From positions 52,537 through 116,536 of the forward strand of contig NZ_FXZB01000017.1 in NCBI RefSeq assembly GCF_900169065.1: a stretch of 64,000 bases of DNA. Direction: 5' to 3'. This document shows, piece by piece, positions 1-8,070 of this stretch. Position numbers and translations under genes: made by a program. The stretch is from Brevibacterium aurantiacum. GTDB taxonomy: Bacteria > Actinomycetota > Actinomycetes > Actinomycetales > Brevibacteriaceae. The notes beneath the pieces were generated by a model. It was not told where the DNA came from. It saw nothing but the letters and a program-made list of their open reading frames with translations, and made no database searches. Numbering within the stretch: the first letter of the stretch is position 1; the number at the start of each line of letters is the position of its first letter.

Positions 1-181
1 CGCCCTGAACCCACCACCCGTGCTTCTCAACGACCCCGTCGAACTGCGGGTAGAGGGCGTCGGCGAGTTCCTTGTGACTCGCCGACGCTCCCCCAGCCGC
101 CTCGAGGCGGGCCCGAGTGTCAACCCAGGGTTCGCCGAGAGCCTTCTCGATCGCCTGCACATTCATCGCTTTGGTTGCCAT
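1..181 (-). CDS. Hypothetical protein, N-terminal part (runs off left edge)
   Basis: An open frame starts with ATG at 181 on the minus strand and continues without a stop to the window edge, 60 codons. It begins MATKAMNVQAIEKALG and, near the edge, contains a WW pair in VVEKHGWWVQG. The composition is that of a soluble, mostly helical protein with normal codon use for this genome. There is no strong ribosome binding site; CTTCTCCC lies just upstream. It resembles small conserved actinobacterial proteins with a C-terminal WW/AQ motif, but I do not recognise the family with certainty. No function is assigned. Confidence 0.5.
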   Translation of the reverse strand, partial: MATKAMNVQAIEKALGEPWVDTRARLEAAGGASASHKELADALYPQFDGVVEKHGWWVQG

Positions 182-254
182 GGGAGAAGTCTAGGCAACC
201 CAGACCCATTTCAACAGGGCCGCCGCAATGCAGGCGGTGGGAGGAAGGTGCAGA

Positions 255-575
255 TCAGTCGATCTGGAGTTCGCCCATCTCGTCCCAGCCTTCGCCGTCG
301 ATCTTGCGCGAGATGATCTTCGGCGTCGACGCAAGGTGGGGGCGCATGGCTTCGAGTCCGGCGGCGAAGTGATCGCTCTTGACGTGGGGTTCTGCCCCTT
401 CGTCGGTGAATGCTTCGACGAGGACGAACTCGTTGTCCTTCTCCAGGCTCTTGGACCATTCGAACCACAGGTTGCCCGGTTCCGACCGTGTCGCCTCGGT
501 GAAGGTGCGCACCGCTTCGGGGAACTTCTCGACGCTTTCGGGCTTCACGTCATACTTCACAACGATGAAAATCAT
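255..575 (-). CDS. Antibiotic biosynthesis monooxygenase (ABM) domain protein
   Basis: A 106-residue protein with the compact ferredoxin-like fold expected of ABM/YgiN-type enzymes. It opens MIFIVVKYDVKPE and has the typical mid-protein FEWSKSLEKDNEFVLVEAF strand-helix-strand pattern followed by a conserved H-X-K-S-D-H stretch (residues about 64-69). Family members are small dimeric, cofactor-free or heme-binding monooxygenases acting on quinols or polyketides; the substrate cannot be told here. The ATG is preceded by GTGAGGTCAGC, a fair Shine-Dalgarno sequence. It lies 63 bp downstream of the methyltransferase gene on the same strand, so co-transcription is possible. Confidence 0.85.
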   Translation of the reverse strand: MIFIVVKYDVKPESVEKFPEAVRTFTEATRSEPGNLWFEWSKSLEKDNEFVLVEAFTDEGAEPHVKSDHFAAGLEAMRPHLASTPKIISRKIDGEGWDEMGELQID

Positions 576-638
576 GCTGACCTCACTTCATCTCGAATTG
601 GCTCTGTCTGTTCCAGCAAATCACATTCGCCGCATCTC

Positions 639-1241
639 TCACACGCGCTCGGCGATGAGGACGAGGAATCCGCTGTCTGGTTCGAAGGGGTGGAGCTCCC
701 ACGTGGCCAGCTTGAGGTTGACGATCATGCCGGTCGACTTCACATCGTCGATGAAGTCTGCGAAGTCATAGCCGCGGCCGGCTCCGAAGCCGGCGACGAA
801 GCGTCCACCGGGTTTCAGCGTCGATTTGATATTCGACAGGGTCTGGCGACGTGAGGCCGGATCGAGGAAGGACAGGACGTTGCCGGCGCAGAACGCCACG
901 TCGATGTCATTGATGCCTGCGCCAGCGAAATCGAATTCGGCCAAGTCGCCGGTGTGCCATTCACCGCTCGGGAAGTCCTCCTCGGCGACAGAGATGAGGA
1001 ACTCGTCGAGATCGACACCGTAGACGGTGTGGCCCTCATTGATGAGCAGACCACCGGCCCGACCGGTTCCGCAGCCGGCGTCGAGGATGCGTGCCCCGCG
1101 CGGTGCCATCGCATTGACGAACCGCGCCTCTCCCCCGATGTCGTGACCGGAGGCAGCCAGATTGCGCCACCTCTCGGCGTAGTTCGCGGAGTGGTCGGGG
1201 TTGGTCTCACGGATGCGGTTCCACTGATGATCGAAGCTCAT
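639..1241 (-). CDS. Class I SAM-dependent methyltransferase
   Basis: 200 residues. Motif I, DAGCGTGRAGG (residues about 55-65), is the SAM-binding glycine loop. It is followed by the acidic motif II end VYGVDLDEF and motif post I around WHTGDLAEFDF. The length and motifs fit a Methyltransf_11/25-type small-molecule methyltransferase; the substrate is unknown. The start codon overlaps the stop codon of the LysR gene by 4 bp (ATGA), so the two are translationally coupled and probably transcribed together. Nothing in the sequence ties it to RNA or protein substrates. Confidence 0.85.
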   Translation of the reverse strand: MSFDHQWNRIRETNPDHSANYAERWRNLAASGHDIGGEARFVNAMAPRGARILDAGCGTGRAGGLLINEGHTVYGVDLDEFLISVAEEDFPSGEWHTGDLAEFDFAGAGINDIDVAFCAGNVLSFLDPASRRQTLSNIKSTLKPGGRFVAGFGAGRGYDFADFIDDVKSTGMIVNLKLATWELHPFEPDSGFLVLIAERV

Positions 1242-2128
1242 GGCCCCATCCTAGGACGAAAGACCTCGGCCACCACCTCGGCGACGGCGGCGACCGGATC
1301 TGCCGGGTCCGGGGAGGTCAGCACGATGATCTCCCGGCCGCCCGCCTCGGCGATGGGATGCAGATTGACGTCAGGCCCGCCCAGGGACATCATGATCGGA
1401 GTCGCCAGCGTCAGGCCGAGTCCCGTCCCGGCCAGGGCGAGCGCGACCGCGGTGTCGGTGACGATGTGGGTCTCCTTGGCGGCAATGCCCAGCGCCGAGG
1501 TGGCCAGTCGCATCGCTCGCCCGAAGAGCTCTTCGGCCGGCGGCAGGATCCAATCCGCTTCGGCCAGGTCCAGCGGTGTGAGCCGCGGTGCACCCGCGGG
1601 CACGACGATGCCGAAGTCCTCGCTGGCGACGGTTCTCCAGCTCAGCCCCCGCATGGGCGGCAGGGGCACGGCCGGATAGTTGATACCGATGCCCAGATCG
1701 ATGGCTCCGTCGATGACGGCCGCCGACATCGTCTCGACGTTGATCTCGCGGGCTCGGACCTCGATGTGTGGGTGCCGCTCGCCGAGTGCTCTGACGATCG
1801 ACGGTAGCGCCCTGGTCGAGGCGGAGCCGAAGACGCCGAGCGTGACGATGGCCTCGCTGCGGAAATCCCTGCCCAGCATCGCCATCTCGGCCTGCTTCTG
1901 AGCGGCGAGGATGCTGCGGGCACGTGGAAGCAGCGTCCGGCCAGCCTCGGCGAGGATCATCCCTCTGCCTCGGCGCAGGAAGAGTTCGGAGCCGACGGCC
2001 CGACGCAGGGCACTCATGTGCTGGGAGACCGCGCCGATGCTGTAGCCCAGCTGCTCCGCGGCCCTGGTCATGGACCCGAGTTCGGCCACGGTGACGAATG
2101 TGCGCAGCTGTCCCAAGGTCCATCCCAT
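1238..2128 (-). CDS. LysR family transcriptional regulator
   Basis: 296 residues counted from ATG at 2128, which begins MGWTLGQLRTFVTVAE, the canonical start of a LysR winged HTH (residues 2-60, with recognition helix around SIGAVSQHMSALRRAVG). The rest is a periplasmic-binding-like effector domain. An in-frame extension to 2335 exists but would cover the divergent promoter and lacks LysR similarity, so it is rejected. The gene is divergent from the FAD oxidase/aldehyde dehydrogenase pair. LysR regulators usually control the divergent operon, so it is the likely regulator of that pathway. Its last 4 bp overlap the methyltransferase start. Confidence 0.9.
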   Translation of the reverse strand: MGWTLGQLRTFVTVAELGSMTRAAEQLGYSIGAVSQHMSALRRAVGSELFLRRGRGMILAEAGRTLLPRARSILAAQKQAEMAMLGRDFRSEAIVTLGVFGSASTRALPSIVRALGERHPHIEVRAREINVETMSAAVIDGAIDLGIGINYPAVPLPPMRGLSWRTVASEDFGIVVPAGAPRLTPLDLAEADWILPPAEELFGRAMRLATSALGIAAKETHIVTDTAVALALAGTGLGLTLATPIMMSLGGPDVNLHPIAEAGGREIIVLTSPDPADPVAAVAEVVAEVFRPRMGP

Positions 2129-2144
2129 GGCGACAGCATAGCTC

Positions 2145-2174
2145 TTTTCATGTTTCCTAAAAACAGTTTTCATG
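2145..2174. promoter_or_regulatory. Direct repeat TTTTCATG in divergent promoter, candidate LysR operator
   Basis: TTTTCATG occurs at 2145-2152 and again at 2167-2174, a spacing of 22 bp or about two helical turns. The AT-rich segment lies just upstream of the LysR start and 137 bp before the oxidase start. A TCATG/CATGA inverted pair is formed by the same bases. The position suits a LysR binding site, but the assignment is inference only. Confidence 0.35.
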
Positions 2175-2310
2175 AACTCGCTCTTGTCCTTAAACGTGAC
2201 GGGAACCACAATGGGCAGAGAGCCGCATTCCGCCGACATCGACGTCGGCGCTCCCCACTGCAGCGGCGACCAAGGACGGTCGCTGCGGCAGGAGACGAAA
2301 GAGGTGGAAG

Positions 2311-3510
2311 TTGGAGAGCACATCACCGACAGCAACAGCCCCGGCGAGCGCCGAGGTGGTCATCATCGGCGCCGGAGTCATGGGAGCATCCATCGCTTAC
2401 CACCTGGCCAAACACGGCGCGAAGGACATCGTTCTCGTCGAGCGCAACGTCCCCGGCTCGGGCTCGACGTCGAAGGCCGCCGGCGGGGTGCGTTGCCAAT
2501 TCTCCGATGAGGTCAACATCGCCCTGGCCACGCGCAGCCTCGAGGTGCTGCGCAACTTCGAAACCGAGTTCGGTGTCGACATCGATCTGGTGAGCAACGG
2601 CTACCTGTTTCTCCTCGACTCCGTCGCCGATGCCGAAACCTTCGCGGCCAACGTCGCACTCCAGCAGCGCATGGGCCTGGATTCCCGGATGCTCACCGTC
2701 GCCGAGGTGGCCGAACTGGCCCCGTACATCGACACAGAGGGCATCGTTGCTGGGGCCTTCAACCCCGGCGATGGGCACTGCACGCCCGAGGCCGTGGTCT
2801 CCGGATATGTCAGCGCCGCACGCGGCCTGGGCGTGCAGGTGCTCAAGAACTGCGAGGTGACCGAATTCGAATCGACCGAGGGCGCAGACTCCCGCAGGGT
2901 CACCGCGGTGACCACGAGCAAGGGCAGGATCGAGTCTGCGCAGATCGTGTGTGCCGCCGGCGCCTGGTCCGGACTCATCGGCGAGGCGGCCGGGGTCGAT
3001 CTGCCGGTCAGGCCGCTGCGCCGCGAGATCATGGTCAGCGAACCTGTGGATGAGGCGGCTCTGGGCATCGATTTGGCGCGCATGCCTTTCACCATCGACT
3101 TCAGCACGAGCTTCTACGTGCATCCAGAGGGTCCCGGCTTGCTTTTCGGCTGCCCGGACGAGGCGGATGTGTGGGACTTCGATGACAAGCGCAACCCGGA
3201 CTGGCTGCCCACTTTGGCCGAACTCATCGAAACCCGTGCTCCTGCCCTGGGCAATGTCGAGGCCAAACGCGGTTGGGCGGGACTCTATGAAATGACCCCG
3301 GATCACAATGCGCTCATCGGTGAGGCCGAGGAGCTCTCCGGTTTCTTCTACGCCTGCGGGTTCTCGGGCCACGGATTCCTCATGGGACCGGCCGTCGGGG
3401 AGGTCGTCGCCGACCTCATGACCGGCCATCAGCCCTTCGTCGACGTCTCCGGCCTGGACAAACGTCGGTTTGCCACCTCGGGACTGCGCAAGGAGCTCAA
3501 CATCGTCTGA
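2311..3510 (+). CDS. FAD-dependent amino-acid oxidase (DAO family), probable pipecolate/sarcosine-type
   Basis: 399 residues, D-amino-acid oxidase/sarcosine oxidase beta superfamily. The Rossmann FAD motif VVIIGAGVMGASIAYHL is at residues 16-32, and the usual C-terminal GFSGHGFLMGPAVGE flavin-contact segment is near residue 350. The start is TTG at 2311, preceded by AAAGAGGTGGAAG, a strong Shine-Dalgarno. The gene lies 104 bp upstream of an ALDH7-type dehydrogenase. By analogy with the amaA/amaB pair of Pseudomonas, the most economical reading is an L-pipecolate (or related cyclic imino acid) oxidase feeding the dehydrogenase. Sarcosine or another amine remains possible. It is probably activated by the divergent LysR protein. 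Confidence 0.8.
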   Translation: MESTSPTATAPASAEVVIIGAGVMGASIAYHLAKHGAKDIVLVERNVPGSGSTSKAAGGVRCQFSDEVNIALATRSLEVLRNFETEFGVDIDLVSNGYLFLLDSVADAETFAANVALQQRMGLDSRMLTVAEVAELAPYIDTEGIVAGAFNPGDGHCTPEAVVSGYVSAARGLGVQVLKNCEVTEFESTEGADSRRVTAVTTSKGRIESAQIVCAAGAWSGLIGEAAGVDLPVRPLRREIMVSEPVDEAALGIDLARMPFTIDFSTSFYVHPEGPGLLFGCPDEADVWDFDDKRNPDWLPTLAELIETRAPALGNVEAKRGWAGLYEMTPDHNALIGEAEELSGFFYACGFSGHGFLMGPAVGEVVADLMTGHQPFVDVSGLDKRRFATSGLRKELNIV

Positions 3511-3525
3511 CGCCCCGCACCCCCT

Positions 3526-3558
3526 TCCCATCGACCGTTGCTCACTCCCATCGACCGT
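3526..3558 (+). repeat. 13-bp direct repeat between oxidase and aldehyde dehydrogenase genes
   Basis: TCCCATCGACCGT is present at 3526-3538 and 3546-3558, with a 20-bp period. It sits in the 104-bp gap between the two catabolic genes. Its role is unknown; it could be a duplicated protein-binding site or neutral. Confidence 0.6.
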
Positions 3559-3614
3559 GACTTACGCACATCATCAGATTCCCGCTCACCAGGAGCACCA
3601 GCGAAAGGACTGCA

Positions 3615-5153
3615 ATGACCGCATTGCCCACCGACCAGACCATCACCGACCTGCTCACCGGCGGCCTCAAGGCCTGCGGGGTCGACGCCACCGTGCTCAC
3701 CGCCGGGTCCTCCGCCGCGGCGAGTCTGCCGGCCCGCTCCCCCATCACCGGGCAGAGCTTGGGCACGCTGGCCGCGGACACCAAGGAATCCGCCTCGGAG
3801 AAGATCGGCGCAGCCGCCGAAGCGTTCGCCGCCTGGCGAGATGTCCCTGCACCCGTGCGCGGTCAGCTGGTCCAGCGCTGGGGACAGCTGCTGGGCGAGC
3901 ACAAGGAGGACCTCGCGAAGATCATCACGGTCGAGGCGGGCAAGACCCCGTCCGAGGCCGCCGGTGAGGTGCAGGAGATGATCGACATCTGCGAGTTCGC
4001 ACTCGGCCAGTCCCGTCAGCTGTGGGGCAAGACCATGCCCAGTGAGCGCCCCGGTCACCGACTCATGGAGACCTGGCATCCGCTCGGGGTCGTCGGTGTC
4101 ATCTCCGCCTTCAACTTCCCCGTCGCCGTGTATTCCTGGAATACGGCCTTGGCCCTGGTCGCCGGGGACGCCGTGGTGTGGAAGCCGTCGGAGAACGCGG
4201 TGCTCGCAGCCCTGGGCGCGCAGTCCCTGCTGGCTCGTGCCGCCGCCGAGGTGGGGGCTCCGGAAGGACTCGTCCCTGTCCTCGTCGGCGGCCGGGACAT
4301 CGGCGATGCCATGGTCCGCGATGAGCGAGTGGCTCTGGTCTCTGCCACCGGTTCGGTGCGCATGGGCCGTGAGGTCGGTCCGGTCGTGGCCGAACGCTTC
4401 GGCCGGGTTCTGTTGGAACTCGGCGGCAACAATGGTGCGATCGTGGCCCCGAGTGCCGACATCGACCTGGCGCTGCGGGGCGTAGTCTTCGCGGCTGCGG
4501 GTACGGCCGGTCAGCGCTGCACAACCCTGCGCCGCCTCATCGTCCACGAGTCCATCGCCGATGACTTCGTGGACAAGATCGTCGCGGCCTACAAGACGCT
4601 GAGCATCGGGTCTCCCACCGAGGACGGCGTGCTGGTGGGACCGCTCATCAATGAGGGCTCCTATGAGGCGATGCAGGCGGCACTCAAGCAGGCCGAGTCC
4701 GAGGGCGGCACCGTCCTGACCGGCGGTGCTCGCGTCCTCGACGACGAACGACCCGATGCACACTATGTGGAGCCGGCGGTCGTGCGGATGCCCACCCAAA
4801 CCTCGGTGATGGAGTCGGAGACCTTCGCTCCGATCCTCTACGTCGTCACCTACTCCGATCTCGACGAAGCACTTGAGATCCACAACGGAGTGCCGCAGGG
4901 CCTGTCCTCGGCGATCTTCACCTCGGAGCTTGCCGAGTCCGAGAAGTTCCTGTCCCGCTCCGACTGCGGCATCGCCAACGTCAACATCGGCACCTCAGGT
5001 GCAGAGATCGGCGGGGCCTTCGGCGGTGAGAAGGAAACCGGCGGCGGCCGCGAGTCCGGCACCGATTCGTGGAAGGCCTATATGCGCCAGGCGACGAACA
5101 CGGTCAACTACTCAGGTGAGCTGCCGCTGGCGCAGGGCGTGGAGTTCCTCTGA
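3615..5153 (+). CDS. amaB: Aldehyde dehydrogenase, ALDH7 type (probable L-aminoadipate-semialdehyde / P6C dehydrogenase)
   Basis: 512 residues. The catalytic residues fall at canonical positions: Glu268 in LLELGGNN and Cys302 in GTAGQRCTT. The NAD-binding ISAFNFPVAVYSWN and VWKPSE motifs are intact. The GTAGQRCTTLRRLIVH segment is characteristic of the ALDH7/antiquitin branch, which oxidises alpha-aminoadipate semialdehyde, in equilibrium with piperideine-6-carboxylate, to aminoadipate in lysine/pipecolate catabolism. An upstream DAO-family oxidase that could produce piperideine-6-carboxylate supports this. The start ATG follows AGCGAAAGGACTGCA. The family call is sure; the substrate is inferred from family and neighbour. 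Confidence 0.82.
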   Translation: MTALPTDQTITDLLTGGLKACGVDATVLTAGSSAAASLPARSPITGQSLGTLAADTKESASEKIGAAAEAFAAWRDVPAPVRGQLVQRWGQLLGEHKEDLAKIITVEAGKTPSEAAGEVQEMIDICEFALGQSRQLWGKTMPSERPGHRLMETWHPLGVVGVISAFNFPVAVYSWNTALALVAGDAVVWKPSENAVLAALGAQSLLARAAAEVGAPEGLVPVLVGGRDIGDAMVRDERVALVSATGSVRMGREVGPVVAERFGRVLLELGGNNGAIVAPSADIDLALRGVVFAAAGTAGQRCTTLRRLIVHESIADDFVDKIVAAYKTLSIGSPTEDGVLVGPLINEGSYEAMQAALKQAESEGGTVLTGGARVLDDERPDAHYVEPAVVRMPTQTSVMESETFAPILYVVTYSDLDEALEIHNGVPQGLSSAIFTSELAESEKFLSRSDCGIANVNIGTSGAEIGGAFGGEKETGGGRESGTDSWKAYMRQATNTVNYSGELPLAQGVEFL

Positions 5154-5185
5154 AGGTCACTTGTCAGATGGGATAGTCTGCTGTC

Positions 5186-5410
5186 ATGTCTGGGAACCCA
5201 CTGCTGCCTGCCTGGTACGACTTCGCTTGGACTGCGATCGTCATCGTCGTCATCGGTCTGGCTATCTGGTCATTGGTGTCACTGACTCGGTCGAAAGTCG
5301 ATGCCCCGACCAAATTGGCTTGGGCAGTCTTCATCATCGTCGCGCCAATTCTCGGATCGGTCGTCTGGCTCGTCCATCGCCGCAATCGCCGCGCAGAGTT
5401 GGCGCGATAG
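5186..5410 (+). CDS. Small PLDc_N-domain membrane protein
   Basis: 74 residues with two hydrophobic segments, about 13-32 and 43-62, separated by RSKVDAPTKLAW. The arrangement matches the PLDc_N (phospholipase D N-terminal, nuclease-like) domain found both at the start of cardiolipin synthases and as free-standing small membrane proteins in actinobacteria. The C-terminus is basic (RRNRRAELAR), consistent with an inside-positive topology. It follows the aldehyde dehydrogenase by 32 bp and may be transcribed with it, ending at the hairpin terminator at 5453. Its function is unknown. Confidence 0.8.
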   Translation: MSGNPLLPAWYDFAWTAIVIVVIGLAIWSLVSLTRSKVDAPTKLAWAVFIIVAPILGSVVWLVHRRNRRAELAR

Positions 5411-5647
5411 TCAGCGAGACTGTGCTGGCAGTTGATCAGTGTCGTGAGAATCCGGGCGTCGGCTTTTGGCCGACGCCCGTTTTCTATGCTCCAGCAGCAT
5501 TGCACCAATTCCAACCAATGCGAAGAGCGGGAAGACGATGAGCTCCAAGATCCACGCCTGCCCACCCTCGCTGAGCGACTCCTCACCCATGAGCAAGGAG
5601 TTCGTAAATGCCACGCCCAGGAAGAACGCCATGATGATTTCCCTCAT
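5411..5647 (-). CDS. Hypothetical small membrane protein (uncertain)
   Basis: 78 residues from ATG at 5647 (MREIIMAFFLGVAF). It contains two hydrophobic stretches, about residues 4-17 and 32-51, and a basic tail. A longer version from TTG at 5683 is possible but less likely. The 3' end abuts the stop codon of the convergent PLDc_N gene and is crossed by the rho-independent terminator of that gene at 5453-5485, so the last 25 or so codons coincide with the hairpin. This makes the reading frame suspicious: it may be a real convergent gene sharing its terminator, or a chance frame. Confidence 0.4.
   Translation of the reverse strand: MREIIMAFFLGVAFTNSLLMGEESLSEGGQAWILELIVFPLFALVGIGAMLLEHRKRASAKSRRPDSHDTDQLPAQSR
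5453..5485 (+). terminator. Rho-independent terminator after PLDc_N gene
   Basis: The arms CGGGCGTCGGC (5453-5463) and GCCGACGCCCG (5469-5479) pair perfectly over 11 bp around loop TTTTG and are followed by TTTTCT. This is the clearest intrinsic terminator on the plus strand of the window and ends the oxidase-dehydrogenase-PLDc_N transcription unit. Confidence 0.85.
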
Positions 5648-5797
5648 GATGCGGAATCTACCTGCCCACAAGACGCCTTGCAATCATATTCGCTCGCAGC
5701 TGTCTGCTTGATCACGGAAGGACAGTGCGACCGCGACGGAAGGGACCAGAACGACTAAAGTTGCGATTGAGACCGTGAATACTGAAGGAGAACACCT

Positions 5798-6565
5798 GTG
5801 ATTGAGCTGAAGACACCCGCCGAGATCGACAAGATGGCGGTCACCGGCCGATTCGTCGCGAAGACATTGGCTGAACTGTCTGAGCTCGCAGAACCGGGCA
5901 TGAACATCATGCAATTGGAGAAGCGGGCACGAAAGCTCATCGAAGAGGCCGGCGCGAAGTCCTGCTACTGGGACTACGCTCCTTCCTTCGGGGAAGGCCC
6001 CTTCCGCAACGTCATCTGCCTCTCGGTCAACGACGGAGTCCTCCACGGCAAGCCCCACGACTACGTGATGAAGGACGGCGACCTGCTCACCTTGGACTTT
6101 GCTGTGTCCATCGACGGCTGGGTCGCCGATGCCGCACGCTCCGTCATCGTCGGGAACGGCAGCGAAGAGGACCAGCGCCTCATCGACTCCACCTGGTCCG
6201 GACTGGAAGCCGGCATCTCCGCTGCGCAGCCAGGCAACCGCCTCGGCGATATCTCGAAGGCCATCGGCGATGTCGCCGATGAACAGCGCATCCCGGTCAA
6301 CCTCGACTTCGGCGGACACGGCCTGGGCCACACAATGCACGAAGATCCACACGTGGCCAACCGCGGCAAGGGTGGACGCGGCTTGGTGCTCAAGCCCGGT
6401 CTGACGCTGGCGATCGAACCGTGGTGGTCATTCACCTCGAAGAAGCTCTCCGTCGACAAGGACGGCTGGACCCTGCGCTTGGCCGACGGTTCGAACGGTG
6501 CGCATTCGGAGAACACGATCGCCATCACCGAGGATGGTCCGAGGATCCTCACCACACTGGACTGA
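5798..6565 (+). CDS. map: Type I methionine aminopeptidase
   Basis: 255 residues, pita-bread fold metalloprotease that removes initiator methionine from nascent proteins. The metal ligands are recognisable: Asp in LTLDFAVSIDGW and in ADAARS, His in GHGLGHTMHEDPHV, Glu in AIEPWW and Glu in SENTIAIT. The start is GTG at 5798 with GAAGGAG eight bases upstream, so the start is well supported. The gene stands alone with its own upstream region and a hairpin after the stop. It probably acts together with the peptide deformylase encoded at 44751-45422; the two genes are not linked here. Confidence 0.95.
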   Translation: MIELKTPAEIDKMAVTGRFVAKTLAELSELAEPGMNIMQLEKRARKLIEEAGAKSCYWDYAPSFGEGPFRNVICLSVNDGVLHGKPHDYVMKDGDLLTLDFAVSIDGWVADAARSVIVGNGSEEDQRLIDSTWSGLEAGISAAQPGNRLGDISKAIGDVADEQRIPVNLDFGGHGLGHTMHEDPHVANRGKGGRGLVLKPGLTLAIEPWWSFTSKKLSVDKDGWTLRLADGSNGAHSENTIAITEDGPRILTTLD

Positions 6566-6585
6566 TGTCTGCGAGCAGTGCAATC

Positions 6586-6620
6586 GGGCTTCCGGCGAAT
6601 CGTTCGTCGGAGGCCCGTTT
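6586..6620 (+). terminator. Probable terminator after map
   Basis: GGGCTTCCGGCGA (6586-6598) pairs with TCGTCGGAGGCCC (6604-6616), 13 positions including two G-U pairs, followed by GTTT. It lies 20 bp after the map stop codon. Confidence 0.6.
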
Positions 6621-6675
6621 GCGTGTGCGGTGCTGAGTACATAGCTGTGTCAGTGGCCCGTGTCAGAATTGTCCT

Positions 6676-8028
6676 ATGTCTTTCACCTGCACTGAATGCG
6701 GCTATTCAACCGTCAAGTGGCTGGGCCGTTGCCCCGAATGCCAGGCCTGGGGAACGCTCGAGGAGAAGGGCGCAGGCAAGTCCTCGGTAAAGACGAAGGT
6801 GAAGAAGTCCAGCGGTGCGAAGTCGATCAACCAGATCGATTCCACTCTCGCCCAGGCGAAGACCACCTACGTCAGCGAATTCGACCGTGTCCTCGGCGGC
6901 GGCATCGTCCCCGGCGCCGTCGTTCTCCTCTCCGGCGAGCCGGGCGTCGGGAAGTCAACGCTCCTGCTCGATGTCGCCTCCCGTGTCGCGAAGTTCGGAG
7001 CCAAGGTTCTCTACGTCACTGGCGAGGAATCAGCCGGGCAGGTGCGGCTGCGGGCCGAACGCATCAATGCCCTTGAAGACACCCTTCTGCTGGCGGCAGA
7101 GACCGACCTCGGCGCAGTCCTTGGCATGATCGAGGCAGAAGAGCCTGAAATGCTCATCGTCGACTCCATCCAGACACTCGCCTCTTCCGAGATCGACGGA
7201 GTCCCTGGCGGAGTCACCCAGGTCAGAGAGGTGGCTGCGGCCCTGATCCGTGAGGCCAAAGCCCGGTCTCTGCCGACCGTGCTCGTCGGCCATATCACGA
7301 AGGACGGCACCATCGCCGGCCCCCGGCTCCTCGAGCACCTCGTCGACGTCGTGTGCAACTTCGAAGGTGAACGGCATTCGCGCCTACGTTTGCTGCGTGC
7401 CGTGAAGAACCGATTCGGTCCGACCGATGACGTCGGCTGCTTCGATATGGAGGAAAACGGCATCAAGAGCCTCGAAGACCCATCGGGCCTCTTCCTCTCC
7501 CGCAGCGGCAGCAATCCTCCAGGAACCTGTCTGACAGTGACTCAGGAGGGCAAACGTCCGCTTTTGGTCGAGGTGCAGTCGCTGATCACCGAATCCGCTG
7601 GCGGACAGTCACGCAGGTCGGTCTCCGGCGTCGATTCCTCCCGCGTGGCCATGATGCTCGCCGTCCTCAGCCAGAAGATCGGGAACATCAGCCTGGCCAA
7701 GTCCGATGTCTTCACCGCCACCGTCGGCGGGGCGAAACTGGCGGAACCTGCCAGCGACTTGGCAATCTGTCTCTCGCTGGCCTCAGCCGCGATCGGAAAG
7801 CCGATGGCCGCGAAATTCGTAGCGATCGGAGAGATCAGCCTCTCGGGCGAGATTCGCAATGTTCCCAACCTGGGCCAAAGGCTCAATGAGGCCTCTCGTC
7901 TGGGAATCACCCATGCGATCGTCGCCCATGGCGCACTGCGCAATGTCTCCACTCCCCAGGGGATGCGAGTCAAAGAATGCGAGCACGTTTCCGAAGCCGT
8001 CGAGATCCTTTTGGGAAGCAATCAGTGA
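6676..8028 (+). CDS. radA: DNA repair protein RadA
   Basis: 450 residues, full length. An N-terminal zinc finger has Cys5, Cys8, Cys19 and Cys22 (CTEC and CPEC). The RecA-like ATPase has Walker A GEPGVGKST at 87-95 and the RadA signature KNRFG at 244-248. The C-terminal Lon-protease-like domain is present. RadA drives branch migration in homologous recombination and repair. In most actinobacteria radA is followed directly by disA, the c-di-AMP synthase; here the next gene is a VOC protein instead. The start ATG has only a weak ribosome binding site. Confidence 0.96.
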   Translation: MSFTCTECGYSTVKWLGRCPECQAWGTLEEKGAGKSSVKTKVKKSSGAKSINQIDSTLAQAKTTYVSEFDRVLGGGIVPGAVVLLSGEPGVGKSTLLLDVASRVAKFGAKVLYVTGEESAGQVRLRAERINALEDTLLLAAETDLGAVLGMIEAEEPEMLIVDSIQTLASSEIDGVPGGVTQVREVAAALIREAKARSLPTVLVGHITKDGTIAGPRLLEHLVDVVCNFEGERHSRLRLLRAVKNRFGPTDDVGCFDMEENGIKSLEDPSGLFLSRSGSNPPGTCLTVTQEGKRPLLVEVQSLITESAGGQSRRSVSGVDSSRVAMMLAVLSQKIGNISLAKSDVFTATVGGAKLAEPASDLAICLSLASAAIGKPMAAKFVAIGEISLSGEIRNVPNLGQRLNEASRLGITHAIVAHGALRNVSTPQGMRVKECEHVSEAVEILLGSNQ

Positions 8029-8070
8029 AAATTCCGGGACATCTGCGCGAAAATGGCGCATCCTGGAAGC

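Noticed and set aside
2129..2335. N-terminal extension of the LysR gene to 2335
   Set aside because: It would cover the divergent promoter and the oxidase start; the LysR fold begins at ATG 2128.
3429..4883. 484-codon minus-strand open frame opposite the aldehyde dehydrogenase
   Set aside because: It is the antisense shadow of a high-GC coding gene, with no domain and no ribosome binding site.
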